Below the pieces are notes generated by a model. The model did no database searches. It saw nothing but the letters and a program-made list of their open reading frames with translations, and had not been told where the DNA came from. From assembly GCF_043641665.1 (NCBI RefSeq), contig NC_092182.1, forward strand, positions 12,648,956 through 12,712,955: a stretch of 64,000 nt of DNA, in the 5' to 3' direction. Shown one piece after another: positions 13,501-31,569 of the stretch. Source of the DNA: Enoplosus armatus (lineage: Eukaryota > Chordata > Actinopteri > Centrarchiformes > Enoplosidae). Both the position numbers and the translations under genes were made by a program. Positions within the stretch are counted from its first letter, which is position 1, and every line of letters begins with the position of its first letter.

Positions 13501-16500
13501 TTTTAACTCTGCAGTCTATCAGGGAGGTGACAGGCTACATACTGTTCGCTGTCAACGAGTTCAGCCGCCTGCCACTGGACCACCTGCGCGTCATCAGAGG
13601 CACCGCACTGTACGAGGACCAGTACGCCCTGGCTGTGATGGTCAACTACCAGAAGGACGGGCATTATGGCCTGCAAGAACTGGGCCTGACACACCTTACA
13701 GGTACACAGGAAGTCGCTCGGTTAGTGTGTTTAAAATGCGGGAGGTTGGAGGGGAGCAGATAAGAGCTCTTGTTGGATGTGACACTCGGTTACTGTTGGA
13801 GCTCCCACACCCACACAGTGCAGCCACTCCTTCAGAGTACTGGTCGTCGGAGAGCAGCGGTGTGTGTAGTTGCAGTGATGTGAAGTCCCTGGAAAGTCTC
13901 ATGAGCTCAACAGCTCAACTGCCAGTGTAACATGAGCTGCAGCGCGTTGCACTGAGCTTGTATGTGCTGTAGTAAACAGCGAGTGGTGGAGTTTGATAGG
14001 ATGAGTCACGGTCATGTTTGGGCTTGCTTTTCCTAATTATCTCTCCCCATTTAAATGTATGTGTGCCGCCCACAGAGATACTGGAGGGAGGAGTCAAGAT
14101 CATCCAGAATAAGTACCTGAGCTACGCCCCGCAGGTGAACTGGCTGGATATACTGAAGGATGGAACGTCTCACATTATGATCACTGGCAATGGGCCTAAA
14201 TGTGAGTGGAAAGGAGGATAATTACACATTTGAGCATCAATTAACTTCTGTTTTAATGTCAGACTTTAAAATGTAAAAATGCATCTACTGAAAATACAAT
14301 TATTTCTTAGACCCTTGTAACGAAGCATGTGGAGAGCTTCCATGTTGGGGTCCAGGAAATGACACGTGCCAGATCTGTGAGTGACATCAGCATCCCTTTA
14401 TTTCCCATTCATCGGTTCAGTACTGTAACACACCTGCGGCGCCTTAAAGATGAGCCAAGGGTGCAGCAAGATTTGTTGATTTCCATTTTCTAATGGTACA
14501 GTTTCAATAACGTTTCACTACAACACACACAAAAAAAATGAGGCAACATTTGCATCAACATCAAAACAGAAGACATAAGAAATAAACACTGAAATCATCA
14601 TATTAAAAAACCCTGTTAAATAATCAGTTGATGTTTTATGTCATTAAATTCAGTCATTTAAAATACATTACATGTATTATACCTTATAACTGGTAACTAT
14701 GATGTACATTATAGCTTAAGAGTTGCATGTGTATGGATGTTAGTGGGCATGTTAGGAACAATGAAAAAAATGTCCCTCTGAAGGGTTTAAAAAAGTCTGG
14801 AAACATTTCTGCAGTGGATTAACACATTAACATACTCTCGACTTTCTTTCAGTGACAAAGACTGTGTGCGCCCTTCAGTGTAACGGCCGATGCTTTGGTA
14901 GAAGCCCAAGCGAATGTTGTCACATTGAGTGTGCTGGAGGCTGCACTGGACCCCTGGATACAGACTGCTTTGTGAGTCTGCAGCTTTAATACACCTTTTT
15001 AACACAGAAGACATATTGACTTGTCACAACAGGAAAAGCACAGGTGTAAATAATAAAATGGATGCTGCTGCTTCAGTTTTATGACCCAGGTCACGCCTTA
15101 CCGGGAGAGCCATCGTTAATGTTATTAGCAACACCTGTGCTTTTATGACAAGACTTCTGCTGTGAAAAAGGTCTATCATAGACATAAACACACAAACCAT
15201 ATCTATAAGCTGTGTTGTTTACTGTGCTGTGTGTGACGTTTTACAGGCTTGCAGGAACTTCAACAACTCGGGCTCCTGCGTTCCTCTGTGTCCCCAGACC
15301 CTCATCTACAACAAGCACACATTTAAACTGGAGCCCAACCCCAATGCCAAGTACCAGTATGGCTCCATCTGTGTGGCCCAGTGCCCCAGTGAGTCCCCAC
15401 ATGTTCACACAGACTCACAGTTTAGACTCACCGTTCTCCCTACATCTCTAGTTTTTATGCTTTTCATAAACTGTTTTTTTGGTTTAGTGCTGTTTAAATC
15501 ACTTATTCCAGCCATTTCTTTTATTTTACAGCAAACTTTCTGGTGGACGGCAGCTCGTGTGTGAGCAATTGCCCTTCTCATAAAATGGAGGTGGAGAAAC
15601 ATGGGGTGAAAAGATGTGAACCCTGTGGAGGCCTCTGTCCAAAAGGTATTTCAGAAAATTCAAGACAGTTGTTTTATGCAAGAGATGAGAGACGAGCTAA
15701 GTTGACCGTCAGCAGTGGTTAAGAAGTAGTAAAAACACAATTTAGAAAGTAGAATTCAAAATTACAAATACAGAGGTGCTATAAAAAGTATGCTGTATCA
15801 TGCACATATTATATTATATTATATTCAATTATATTATATTATATATATAGCTAATTTGAACTGCTTTATATACTGTACTGTTGGATTGAAAATGATCAGA
15901 TTTTATTTGTTCAAAAAAGTAGCAAAAAATACACCTTAAAGTATCTCAAAATGAAACTTAAGTGCAGTATTTGAGTAAATGTAATAAGGTACTTTCCATC
16001 ACTGCAGGTTGGTTCTAACTGACTTCATTTGTTTTTAACCTTTTCTTCCTCCTCTTCCTCCTCTTCCTCTCAGCTTGCCATGGCACAGGAAGTCCAACCA
16101 GACAGACAGTCGATGCTCTTAACATCGACAGTTTCATAAACTGCACAAAGATCCAGGGCAGTCTGCACTTCCTGGTGACTGGGATCAAAGGGTAAACTGA
16201 TAATAGTTGTAATATGTTGCAGTGAGTTTTTACTGTATTTAGTAGGTTAATCTATGATTTAAACTGTGCTTTTTGGATGCTTCTTGCATAAGTCCTGTTT
16301 TTCTCTCTGTTCAAAGTGATGATTACAACGGTGTACCAGCTCTCAATCCAGAGAAACTGAAAATCTTCAACACTGTGAGGGAGATTACAGGTGTGTGTGT
16401 GTGTGTGTGTTTGTTTTTAATGTCACAACACAGTGTTTGCAGTCTGGTTAAGGCCTCTGAAACACAATGTCTCCAATTTCAGACATCCTCAGTATCCAGT

Positions 16501-19500
16501 CGTGGCCTAAAAACATGTCCGACCTGTCAGTCTTCTCCAACCTCCAAACAATTCAGGGCAGAACACTTTACAAGTGAGCAGTTGTTGTTTTCTCTGTCTT
16601 TGTTCTAACATTATTTTTGTTTCTCTAGTCGACTGAGGTCATGTCACTATCATGTTGTTGTATCTTTCACTGCATTGCAGACTAAAGCTTCACTGATATG
16701 AATCTGATTGTCTTTTTGTATCTTGTATCTCTTTCTTTCCTTGTTATACTTCACTTTTACCCCATTTAGAGGAGTGAGCTCTAGAAGGTACAGTAAATAT
16801 TTCACATGTCCGCCTGAATCCGCCTCTTTATGTGCGACATCTCAGTTTTAAAATATTTTTTCTTGGTTGATTATCATTCTATATTATTCTTTTCAGTAGT
16901 GGGATTGTGTGATTGAGTTGGTGGTGGGCATGACTCTTTAATGAGTTCACATGGTTTTCTTGCATGCTCTTTCTGATGAAAATTCATGGGTATTTCCAAC
17001 TTTTGGAACCCGGGAGTCTGGTTATACTTTATGGAAGCAAAAAAAGGCCATAAGGATTTCAATCTTATAAGCGACTGAATTTCTAATTGTGAAATTTAAT
17101 CACTACTGACTGCTTATGTAATGTTATGAGTTTATACTGTAGCACAATTTACATGAATGTGGTTTGTATTCCTCTCTGGATTTTCCAGTTTCAAAGATGT
17201 GATTGAACTCAAGTCAAGATCTTTGGTGATCAAACTGGATTGGTGAAATTCAGAAACCTACCAACCTTTGTCCGATCAGTTTGTGTTCTGTTGTTGAAAT
17301 TATCAATTAGAAGTTCAGATGACCGACTGGAAACTTGACACTTGACCAACTGAATCTGAGCAACCTGAATAGTTGAAATTTGTATTTTCTTAATATGTTT
17401 TTGAAATAGAAAAACTTGAAATGACCCTGTGTGAAATTCTAAAGAATTCAAACCAGATTCAGAAATATGGTTTTCAATATTGGCAACTGTTCATTTCTTA
17501 CACAACATTTATTCGATGGCTGCTATTTCAGGGGCTACTCTCTTCTGGTGATGAAGATCTCCTCTTTGACCTCCCTGGGGTTGCGCTCGCTGCGAAAAAT
17601 AAACGATGGCAGCGTCTACATCACAGGAAACAAGAAGCTCTGCTACCACGACACTGTCAACTGGACGCGCATCTTGAGCAGCAGCTCCCGCCCACAGCGA
17701 CGCCAGAAGCACATCGACGTCAAGGACAACAGACCGAGAAATCAGTGTAGTGAGTGAGGCTGAGGATCATTTTTAACCATCTCCCTTGTCAGTGTCGATG
17801 ATGATACAGTCCTTTTTGTTCTGTCTGTGTCTGTAGATAATGAGGGCCATGTGTGTGACCCCCTGTGCTCCTCTGATGGCTGCTGGGGTCCCGGGCCAAA
17901 CCAGTGTCTGGCCTGTAAGAAATACAGCAGGGGAGGAACGTGTGTGCCAGACTGCATGTTCTTAACCGGGTCAGTCTTCACAAAACAGCGAGTAATATGA
18001 ATAATAACATTCACAGTGTTTGCCTTCATGTGAGTAATGTTTGCTGTGGCGTAGCTGTCCCAACTGTTTCAATCTTATCTGTGGTCTGTTGAAAGATTTT
18101 GAAAGTGAGTAACTTTTTTTCCCTGAATGCAGGGAGAGGCGAGAGTTTGCTACTCCATCAGGGGAGTGTATGCCATGCCACACTGAGTGTAAGGTGCAGG
18201 AGGGGAAGGAGACGTGCACAGGCCCGGTATGATTTTCTCTGTTCTCTTTGGGTGTGTTGCTGCCACCTAATGGCATTACAGTGGCTGTAATTATACTCCA
18301 TATTGCCACTGACTTTGAGCCATTTCTTTCTCTTTGCTTTTGTCTGTCAATTCTTCTTCTTTTCAGGGAGCAGATCAGTGTGTAGCATGTGCCAGCCTGC
18401 AGGACGGTCCACACTGTGTCTCCTTGTGTCCTGAGGGCGTCATGGGAGGGGAGGAAATCATCTTTAAATACCCCAACAAGCAAGGCCGCTGTGAACCGTG
18501 CCACGTCAACTGTACCCAAGGGTAAGGAATGAGTGTGGATCCCTCTGTGTGTATTCATACGTGTGTTTGTGTTTGTGTTTATTTCAAATGCACCTCTTTC
18601 CTGTGTTTTGTGTTTAGGTGCTACGGTCCAGGAATCGGAGACTGTGAGGGGTCGCTCAGGTACATTTCTGGGTAATATGCTCTTGTCAGTCTGGCATGTT
18701 TTAAATAGTTTAGACAATTTGATTCAGTATCAAGTGCTGACAATGTGTCTCTCAATTCCTTCTTCTTTTTCATCCGTCATTAGACAAGCGACCACAGCCA
18801 TCGTCCTGGGAGTGATTGCCCTTCTCTTCGCTTCTTTCTCTGTTTTCGTGATGACTGTTCTGTACCGCAGAGGTCTCGCCATTCGTCGCAAGCGAGCTAT
18901 GAGGAGATACATGGAGAGCGGAGAGGTCAGTCTGAGTCTGAAGTCTTCCTGATGCTCTTATGCTTCACTTAAGTTTGTTTTAACATAATGCTCCATGTGC
19001 CTACAGAGCTTTGAGCCTCTGGATAACGGAGCGAAAGGGACTAAATTCCATGCTCGGATCCTGAAGCCTACAGAGCTTCGTAAGATCAAGCTGCTGGGCA
19101 ACGGAGTGTTTGGATCAGTCCATAAGGTAGTGCTGATTGTCTCAGTTGTGCATACGACCCTCCTCTTGCACATTTGATATTCATTTAACAAAGTATGAAT
19201 CTGTCTGTATTTCTTACCTCACAGGGCATTTGGATTCCTGAGGGCGACACAGTAAAGCTTCCTGTGGCCATAAAGACAATTCATGATCGCAGTGGACGGC
19301 AGACCTTCCATGAGCTGACAGATGTAAGAAAACCAGGATATTTTATGCATCAAATGTTCACTGATGGTGGGCTTGAAAGGTGACTCTGAAAGGTTTATAG
19401 CTTGTACTTTGCAATGGATTCCTTGGGCAACCTGGAGTCATGCAAAGAAAAACATGAAAAAATCTTATCTAAAGAAACTCCTCAAATCACGCCTGCTGTT

Positions 19501-22500
19501 GATCTGTACAGTATGTTTCAAGTACTTTCACAACATAGCTAAATACACTACTTTCCTGTAGCACTATAGCATCCTCATAGCTCTGAAGCTCCTGTAGAAG
19601 TAGCATACTTTGAAATGTATTGGCGACATACAGAGATGTCTATTGTGTTGCAGGAGCTTGAGAAATTTGAGAAGAACATTTTGGTGTCCCCTGTACTGTG
19701 GGTTGTTATTCCTCCACGGGGAAGCAATCCTCAAACTTAATATTTAATACCTAAAGGATAGATTTTTGGGAGAAAATTCCTTTAAAACCTGAATTAAATT
19801 GTATTTCTTTTAAAAATCCTTAATGATTTCACCTAAATGTTCACTGCAGCACATGATGACGATGGGAAGCTTGGACCACATCAACGTTGTCAGGATCCTG
19901 GGGATCTGTCCCGGTGTCAGCCTGCAGCTCGTCACCCAGCTCACCAGTCAGGGCTCCCTGCTGGAGCACGTCAAGAACTGCAAGAACAAACTCAGCCCAC
20001 AGAGGCTGCTCAACTGGTGTGTTCAAATCGCAAAGGTAAAGGGCCAACCTTTTATTTTTGTTTGTATGTGTGTGTGTGGGCTGTTCTTACACATTCGTAC
20101 ATTGACTGGTCTATTCCCAAGCACTTAAAAGCATTGTTGTCCTTTCTCATCAGGGTATGAATTACCTGGAGGAGAACAGGGTGGTCCACAGGAACCTGGC
20201 TGCCAGAAATGTGCTCCTGAAGAATAACTACACTGCTCAGATCTCAGACTACGGCCTTGCAGACATGCTTTACCCTGATGACAAGAAGTACTTTTTCAAT
20301 GAGGGCAAGGTCCGTAGCCTGGCAGAAAAGATACGACAGACAAATGGATCGAATGATCAAAGTTCATTAGGAGAGCCTTTGACGTGAATTTATTTTGCAT
20401 TGCATTACATTGCTCCTGTTTTCTCACATTCACTGACATTTTCTGTGTACGTCTTTTAGGCACAAATCAAATGGATGGCCTTAGAGAGCATCTTGTTTCG
20501 CAGATACACACATCAGAGCGATGTCTGGAGTTATGGTGAGTTTTAAACAAGTCCCAGTTTGTTTAATATTGAGTGTTTATGAAAACTGTAGAGGAGGTGT
20601 GGATGTTTCAGCTTTACCAGTCGTGCTGTTTCATTTAGGTGTGACAGTATGGGAGATGATGTCCTATGGGGCAGAGCCATACACTACGATGCGTCCACTG
20701 GACGTTCCTGATCTGCTGGAAAAGGGCGAGCGTCTGTCCCAGCCTCACATTTGCACCATTGATGTCTACATGGTTATGGTCAAGTGTGAGTGCCTGTCTT
20801 CTATCCCTCTTTTACGTCTGGTCGGACCAACAAAATATCAAATATATCTGATATTTACAAATACAATACCAACTTTTTGTATAAAATCAGTAATACAAAG
20901 ATATGCCTTTTAGTCATGCTAGCAGCATTGCTCTAGGGATGGCGGTCGGTCCACCACTTAGGTGATACTGATGAATCCCACTGACTTTTCCTCTAGCGCC
21001 ACCATGAGGTTGACATTTTTAACTTTTCGTGAAATGTCTTGACAGCTATTCAAATTTTGGCACAGACTCATGATTCATGTCTCAGACAGGATTACATGTA
21101 AAAACTTTGATGATCCCTTGACTTTTCACCTAGCACCATCATCAGGTCAAAATTTTTATTTGTCCAATACTTTGTTTATAACTAAATAGCTGCTAAGCTA
21201 AAAGCTAAAGCTAATGACATTCCCATCAGCCTCAGCTGTACTTTGTGTTTAAAGCAAATGTTATTATGCTAACACACTAAACTAAGATGGTGAACATCAT
21301 ATAAAACATATAAACATAATACATGCTTAGCATCAGCATGTTAGCATTATCCTTGTGAGCATGTTAGCATGGTGACATTAGCATTTGTTCAAACCATAGC
21401 TTTGTCTAAGTACAGCCTCATAGAGCTGCTAGCATGGCTGTATTCTTAGTTTTGTTTACATTTAACTACATCTTGGTTCGTCAGGTTTATCGCGCATCAA
21501 CAACAACATAGAATTGAGTGGCAAACTATGGCTCTTGTTTTTAATTTCCAGGTTGGATGATTGATGAGAATGTCCGTCCAACATTCAGAGAGCTGGCGAT
21601 TGAATTTACCAGAATGGCCAGAGACCCGCCTCGCTATCTGGTGGTCAAAGTAAGACAGGCTGTGTGTTTATCAGTAGCCTCCCAATTGCTACAGCACTTC
21701 TTCACAGTGGACAGAAATGTTCAGTTTATTGTGGAGCTTCAGTAAAAGCGTACATGCAATACGCTAATCTTTGTCTCACCTCTGTCCACCAGGAGGATTG
21801 CAGCCAACAGGACACAGCCCCGGATGAACTTGCCCAGCGGAGCGCAGACCTGGATGATCTAGACATCGAGCTGGTGGACCAGGTGGAGGAGTGGGTGGCA
21901 GATGGCACGACTCCAGCTCCCCCCTACCTGGCTCAGTCCAGGAGCCTCAGTCGTCTCTCCAGGATGACCACTCACAGAGTAAGACACACCACTTCTTGTC
22001 AATTTCACGGCCGGATTTTACATGTCTGGAAAGGCCTTTTCTGTCACCTCCTGGATCTAAATGTCACTCCTGTCTTTTCTTGTAAAGGTAGTTCTTACTT
22101 CATCAAGCGGGGCTGGATACCTGCCTATGACCCCAGGTGTTGACAACCCAGGACAGGTAGCTAAAACAGGCTTTTGTGGTGTTTAGCCACTTTGTATATA
22201 GACTGCATTTTTTATGTACATTCACTATCTATAACTGAGCAAGTCAAAATATTCCTGCACATTCCTACTTTTGTCATTTCACTAATACAGGTCTATTTGT
22301 TGTCTTGTGCAGGCCATGTGGCAGTCGCGCTCTCGACTAAACTCAGCCCGCACTGTGTCTGAGAGCTCGGAGGGCTGCGGCACAGCAGTGGAGCTGGAGA
22401 TGAGTGAGGACTTTTCTTTGGCGGGGAGCTTGAAAAGACGACGTCATCGTGAGGACAGCGCTTACATGTCACAGAGGGACAGCATGTCTGGTGGGCCACC

Positions 22501-24201
22501 AGAGACTCCATCACCTGAGATGGAGGAAGAAGACCAGAATGGATATGTGCTTCCTGGAGACAGCCCAGAGAGAGGTGATAGCATCACTCATATTTGTTGT
22601 CTATTGAAGTGATATTGTCAATTTACGTGGTCCTAACAACCTTTCCTGGATAATGGGTAATACTGCTAGGTTAATTCTATTTTCTAAGTCTTACCTAATA
22701 CATTATTCTAATACATAGACCACTACAGGAACTGGGCACAAGACCACATACCCTTTTTTAATTGTGTGGCATGCGCATTCATTTGCAAAAGGTTATCTTT
22801 TTCTTTAAAGGAATAGCTCGACAATTTGGGAAATACATATATTTGCTCTCTTGCCAAGAGATGAAAAGATGGATACCACACATGTCTGTGAATACGAAGC
22901 TACAGCCAGTAGCTGCTTAGCTTAGTTTAGCAAAGAGAATGGAAACAGGGGGAAACAGCTCCCCTAGCTCTGTCCTAGGGAAGCAAATCAGTCTACCAGC
23001 ACCTCTAAAGCTAATTTCTTGGCCTTGCACCTTGACTTTGTGGAGTCAAGAAAAGAAATAAGCATAATTCCCAATATGTCAAACTATTCCTTTAATAATT
23101 TCTTGAAAAAGTCTGCAAGTTATATTTCCAGTTCTTACAATATTATATTTGAAAAGAAAAGAAGTAATTATCACATACAAAAATGTTTTTAAAAGTCCAT
23201 TAAATGTGCCAAGGTGTTACAAAAAAGAAAAGTTGTATATGTACATCCCAATATTATATCAAATGCCTTGGAAAAAACATCAAGAAAAAAAGTGCCCGCA
23301 CACTGAAAAGCTGACAGCTACAACATTTTTGGATTACATCTTGATCCTCACTTTATCAATTTTTCTCTTTTTGTTTTTTGTTTTTTCAGAAACCCTGCTC
23401 TTCTCATCTCGACTGACTCCTGGCAGGATGGGAAACTCTCATTCGTCGGGCCTGTTGAATGACCCAGATGATGAAGAATATGAGTATATGAACAAGCAGA
23501 CCTGTGTAACACCTGTCTCACTCAGGAGCAACAGCCACTGGCTGAAGCCGAACAAGAAGCGCACCGCCTCCGTATCGTCACAGGCGACAGCATGCTCAGG
23601 TGATACCACACTCTCTGTGGAGCTCAGGGGAGGTCCCACAAGGAGCAATCACAACTCAGATTCAGAGCAGCAAGGATCTAATGAAGTCGAATATGAATAC
23701 ATGGACATCAGGGGAAGTGAAAAAGATGAAAGCCCTCCAGCACATGACCTTCCTCCTCCTCCTCCTCCTCCTCCTCCTCCTCCTCCTCTGACACCAGCTA
23801 GGCAGGGCAGAGAAGTGGAGGAGGAAGAGGAGGTGGAAGAAGAGGATGAATATGTGGAGGACAGTAACTATCATTACACAAACAGACAGCCGAAGCTGCG
23901 ACAAGCTCTTCGAGACAGGGAGGAGCTGAAGATACAGGGAGGGGACGAGGGCGAGGCGTATGAGTATGAGGACATGGACTGCTTTGCTGCCGTGCAGCCT
24001 GGAGATGCAGTGGAGTACCAGAACGTGCAGAGGGAAGAGGAGGGAGCAGCAGGGGTCACAGAGGCACATCGATCTGGGTTTGAAGCTTACGTAAAAGTGC
24101 GAGCTGGGGTTGGGGAACCTGCAGCTGTTGACAGATCTTTTGACAATCCAGACTACTGGCACAGCATGATGTTCCTGAAGGCCAAAGCAGTGCCTACATG
24201 A
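5361..24201 (+). CDS. erbb3: Receptor tyrosine-protein kinase ErbB-3 (pseudokinase), 28 coding exons
   Basis: Neuregulin receptor of the EGFR family; signals through heterodimers, mainly with ErbB2, and recruits PI3K. Exons: 5361-5448, 12980-13137, 13515-13701, 14076-14201, 14311-14376, 14853-14971, 15247-15388, 15532-15645, 16074-16191, 16317-16390, 16483-16573, 17532-17749, 17837-17969, 18133-18226, 18367-18521, 18618-18659, 18784-18925, 19007-19126, 19225-19323, 19850-20035, 20154-20309, 20460-20535, 20639-20785, 21552-21649, 21793-21978, 22088-22156, 22313-22574, 23390-24201. All join in frame to 1425 aa (human 1342). Signal peptide 1-27; L and Cys-rich domains to about 640; one membrane helix near 648-670; kinase-like domain about 700-975 with [11 protein letters not shown] loop and VAIK lysine K746. 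The catalytic Asp is Asn (HRN, N838), as in mammals. The C-tail carries YEYM PI3K sites and ends with the family NPDYWHS motif. a/b paralogue not decided. Confidence 0.97.
5453..5505. repeat. (GC)(AC)n microsatellite next to a splice donor
   Basis: A short GCGC tract runs into about 23 AC units. It starts within a few bases of the erbb3 exon 1 donor (GT at 5449-5450). Confidence 0.95.
5706..5782. repeat. (TC)n(TG)n compound microsatellite
   Basis: About 19 TC units followed directly by about 19 TG units, in erbb3 intron 1. Confidence 0.95.
5935..6420. repeat. Dispersed repeat rich in AGTAAAAGTAC
   Basis: Contains 'gttaagtaaaagtagcaaag' and 'aagcagtaaaagtacacatg'. Related segments lie at 15735-16005, 37120-37470, 50340-50490 and 54905-55190, which share AAGTACTTTT/AGTAAAAGTAC words, 'cattatgcag' and 'tactttccatcactg'-like ends. 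It behaves as an AT-rich interspersed family; I cannot name it from sequence alone. Confidence 0.6.
6738..6792. repeat. Short interspersed repeat end (AGAATCAGAATCAGAA...TTTATTGATCCC)
   Basis: Tandem AGAATC units run into ATACTTTATTGATCCCC, a motif seen very widely in fish genomes. A weaker copy is at 41040-41075, and the reverse orientation (GGGATCAATAC) is near 24837-24848. Confidence 0.6.
9153..9519. mobile_element. TTAA-flanked fold-back MITE, 367 bp
   Basis: It begins TTAAAGG and ends CCTTTAA, so the ends are inverted copies, each bordered by TTAA as expected for piggyBac-like target sites. The right part contains 'gctagctgtttccccctg' followed by AGCTAAGCTAA words, as in the copy at 47569-48101. 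It has no coding capacity. Confidence 0.7.
9913..10350. repeat. Interspersed repeat starting TTAAAGGGTCAGTTCACCCAA
   Basis: The left end reads TTAAAGGGTCAGTTCACCC. Near 10270-10300 the words AAACTATCTGCATGACTAGA are the reverse complement of words found downstream of the same left end at 10860-10925 and 56815-56885, so the family itself is fold-back. The right terminus is blurred here. Confidence 0.6.
10441..10531. repeat. (CT)n(AC)n compound microsatellite
   Basis: About 26 CT units followed by about 19 AC units in erbb3 intron 1. Confidence 0.95.
10843..11130. repeat. Second copy of the GGTCAGTTCACCC repeat
   Basis: Reads CAAAGGGTCAGTTCACCC, then 'ctctagtgttcatgcagata' and a (T/A)-rich segment as in the copy at 9913. 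The boundary at the right is approximate. Confidence 0.55.
11290..11610 (-). mobile_element. Decayed Tc1/mariner-type transposase fragment
   Basis: Read on the minus strand, the DNA matches the C-terminal half of the DDE transposase seen in many fish Tc1/mariner-like elements. A segment containing QQFGEG, then KARSIKKW, is followed after a frameshift by a degraded version of the 'WPAQSPDLNPIEHLWDELE' region ([15 protein letters not shown] here) and by a relic of the Leu-Thr-rich helix. The reading frame breaks around 11510 and the catalytic residues are not intact, so it is dead. No terminal inverted repeats were found beside it. It sits inside erbb3 intron 1. Confidence 0.75.
20930..21470. 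repeat. GCATGTTAGCAT-rich interspersed repeat in erbb3 intron 23
   Basis: Starts around 'ggatggcggtcggtccacca' and runs through 'catcatcaggtcaaaatttt', 'gtccaatactttgtttata', repeated GCATGTTAGCAT words and 'cagcctcatagagctgctag'. This is a very common non-coding repeat in percomorph fishes. It fills most of the intron between exons 23 and 24. Confidence 0.75.
22805..23095. mobile_element. TTAA-flanked MITE, 291 bp, in erbb3 intron 27
   Basis: Left end TTAAAGGAATAGCTCGACA; the right end is the inverted copy (TTAAAGGAATAGTTTGACA when reverse-complemented). The terminal inverted repeats extend about 30 bp with few mismatches, through a TTGGGAA block. Both ends lie in TTAA. The inside contains 'gcttagcttagtttagc' and 'caggggg' blocks shared with the copy at 47569-48101. 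Confidence 0.8.
23752..23787 (+). repeat. erbb3: In-frame (CCT)12 coding microsatellite
   Basis: Twelve CCT codons encode a proline run in the ErbB3 C-tail, followed within 20 residues by a Glu-rich run. The frame is kept through the repeat. Confidence 0.95.
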
Positions 24202-24577
24202 AGAACATTTTAAATCTCACAAACTTCCCTCTGAGGCGTATTCATGAAGGACCCGAAACAGGAAACGCAATCAAAAGCCATGTTAATAAGGTAGCCTATG
24301 ACACAATTTCAAAAGCCCAACGTGTGACTTTTCACAGGTTCGTTGTCTGTTACAGGCTGACATTATATCTTGTATTTAGGCCTATGATTCTGGGCATTTC
24401 CAAAAATAATAGCACTGAGTGTTGAAAACACTAACAGAAATGAACAGATTACAAACTATATTTTTCTGTTGAAATGAACAAATCTTGTTTTTGGGAACAA
24501 ATGCATTTGTTTGGCGTTTTGACTTTTATGTTTTGAGACCTCTTTTAATGATGATTTATGAAATACATTTTCTACAC

Positions 24578-24583
24578 AATAAA
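24578..24583 (+). terminator. erbb3: erbb3 poly(A) signal
   Basis: AATAAA 377 bp after the erbb3 stop codon, followed by a T-rich stretch. It is the first canonical signal after the gene. Confidence 0.7.
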
Positions 24584-24599
24584 AATATTTTATTCTATT

Positions 24600-25805
24600 C
24601 TATTTTGAAGCACCAACTTTTTATTTTAACTCTCCAGTATAGCATGATCACATGTGAAATGTAGGTCATGTTCCTCAGGTAGGTCTAATAATGAAAGTGA
24701 AAGTTCATTCTGGAGCTTTACAACAGTAATTTGACCTGAACGTTTGGTCGTCTTAAAAACATTTGATAAAGTGGTTAACTCACCTGAGCCATGGGTTCAG
24801 TTCCTGTGCTGGTCAATTTCTGTAAATGTTCCCTCTTGGGATCAATACATCTTTTTTCTCAGGTGTTGAAATGACAATGTTGCTTCAGTTTTCACTTCAG
24901 AAAATAATAAAAAGGTGGTTTGATTTTGTTCTCTTCTATTGTCGTTTCCATTACTGAGCCACACAAACCTTAATACATATTGTTCCAAATATTGTATGTA
25001 TGCTAGGGCCAAATTAACCACCAGGGGGCCTGGGGCAAAACTGAGCTGTGGGTCCCATTGACCCACTATTCCTCCTGCTCCCTATGAACTGTGTATCTCA
25101 CCAGTTGCTTTCAAATACACATCATGTACAGCACACACGTACATGTCATTGTGAATGTGTATCTTGTAAATGCAATAAAGACATCGTGGTTCAGTGCTGA
25201 ATATTTCCAAACAAATTTGAACTTAGGCAAAAGTTGCCCACATTGCCTGGTTGGTAATACAGCCTTCGTGTATGCCTTTTTTTGCATCTCATGGGGTTTT
25301 CAGGCGGATCGTGTTTGGTTATCACAGCTGGGATCCCTAAATAATGCCATTTCTCCAGGTTGTCATTAGCCTGCTGTCATGCTTTTAAGGTTTTGGTAAA
25401 CAGGGCAACAGGGAAACACTGTCTGTGGAGGGAATTTTACACTAGAAAGACTCTGGAAGATGCCCACTTGAGATGACTAACTTAGACTGCTGAAGTCTCA
25501 TATAATAACATTTAGATAAATGTTTGAATACATTTCTGCACAACAGGAGGAATGTGGGTTTTGTACCCCTTCACTTACATTGGAAGCACTTTAGGAGGGG
25601 ATCTCTTAATGGCCAGTTTAGACAGGAGGAATGATTGCAGTTTAAATGTTCATATGGGTACTTGACGACTGTTTTAAGACTAACATGAACAAATTATAAA
25701 CCTATCCTTTACTACAAAATGGAAACAACGACTTAATAGATATGTTTACTGCAGTGAGTACCACACAAAAGACCTACATGTAGGCTACACAAGGTATTTC
25801 GGCAG
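24600..25805. other. Spacer between erbb3 and pa2g4
   Basis: No coding sequence supported. It includes a reverse-oriented copy of the TTATTGATCCC repeat end near 24837-24848, preceded by 'catgggttcagttcctg', which resembles a degraded tRNA-like B box of a SINE. The rest is AT-rich and unremarkable. Confidence 0.5.
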
Positions 25806-25920
25806 TCTCCCTTCTTCTTCTTCTTCTGCTGCTGCTGCTGCTTCTTCTTCTTCTTCACTGAGTTAATGGCGGGTCGCAAACCAACGTGTATAGGTGCATA
25901 CCGCCACCTGCTGTGTATTT
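25806..25920. repeat. CTT/CTG-rich interspersed repeat at the pa2g4 promoter
   Basis: A (CTT)n(CTG)n(CTT)n tract leads into 'gttaatggcgggtcgcaaac', then 'ataggtgcataccgccacct'. The order CTT-rich / ATGGCGG / GGTGCAT-ACCGCCACCT is that of a short repeat dispersed widely in fish genomes. It ends about 190 bp before the pa2g4 start codon. Confidence 0.6.
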
Positions 25921-25939
25921 TAGCAGTAGCAGCAGCTCT

Positions 25940-31569
<5,630 letters not shown>

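Noticed and set aside
17971..18717. 248-codon open frame on the minus strand
   Set aside because: It is antisense to erbb3 exons 14-16 and their introns, and the + strand there is clearly coding with conserved splice sites.
23662..24162. 166-codon minus-strand frame with an arginine run
   Set aside because: Antisense of the last erbb3 exon; the arginine run is the complement of the (CCT)12 repeat.
24785..24812. Possible tRNA gene or tRNA-derived SINE
   Set aside because: Only a weak B-box-like GGTTCAGTTCC is present; no A box at the right spacing and no cloverleaf can be drawn.
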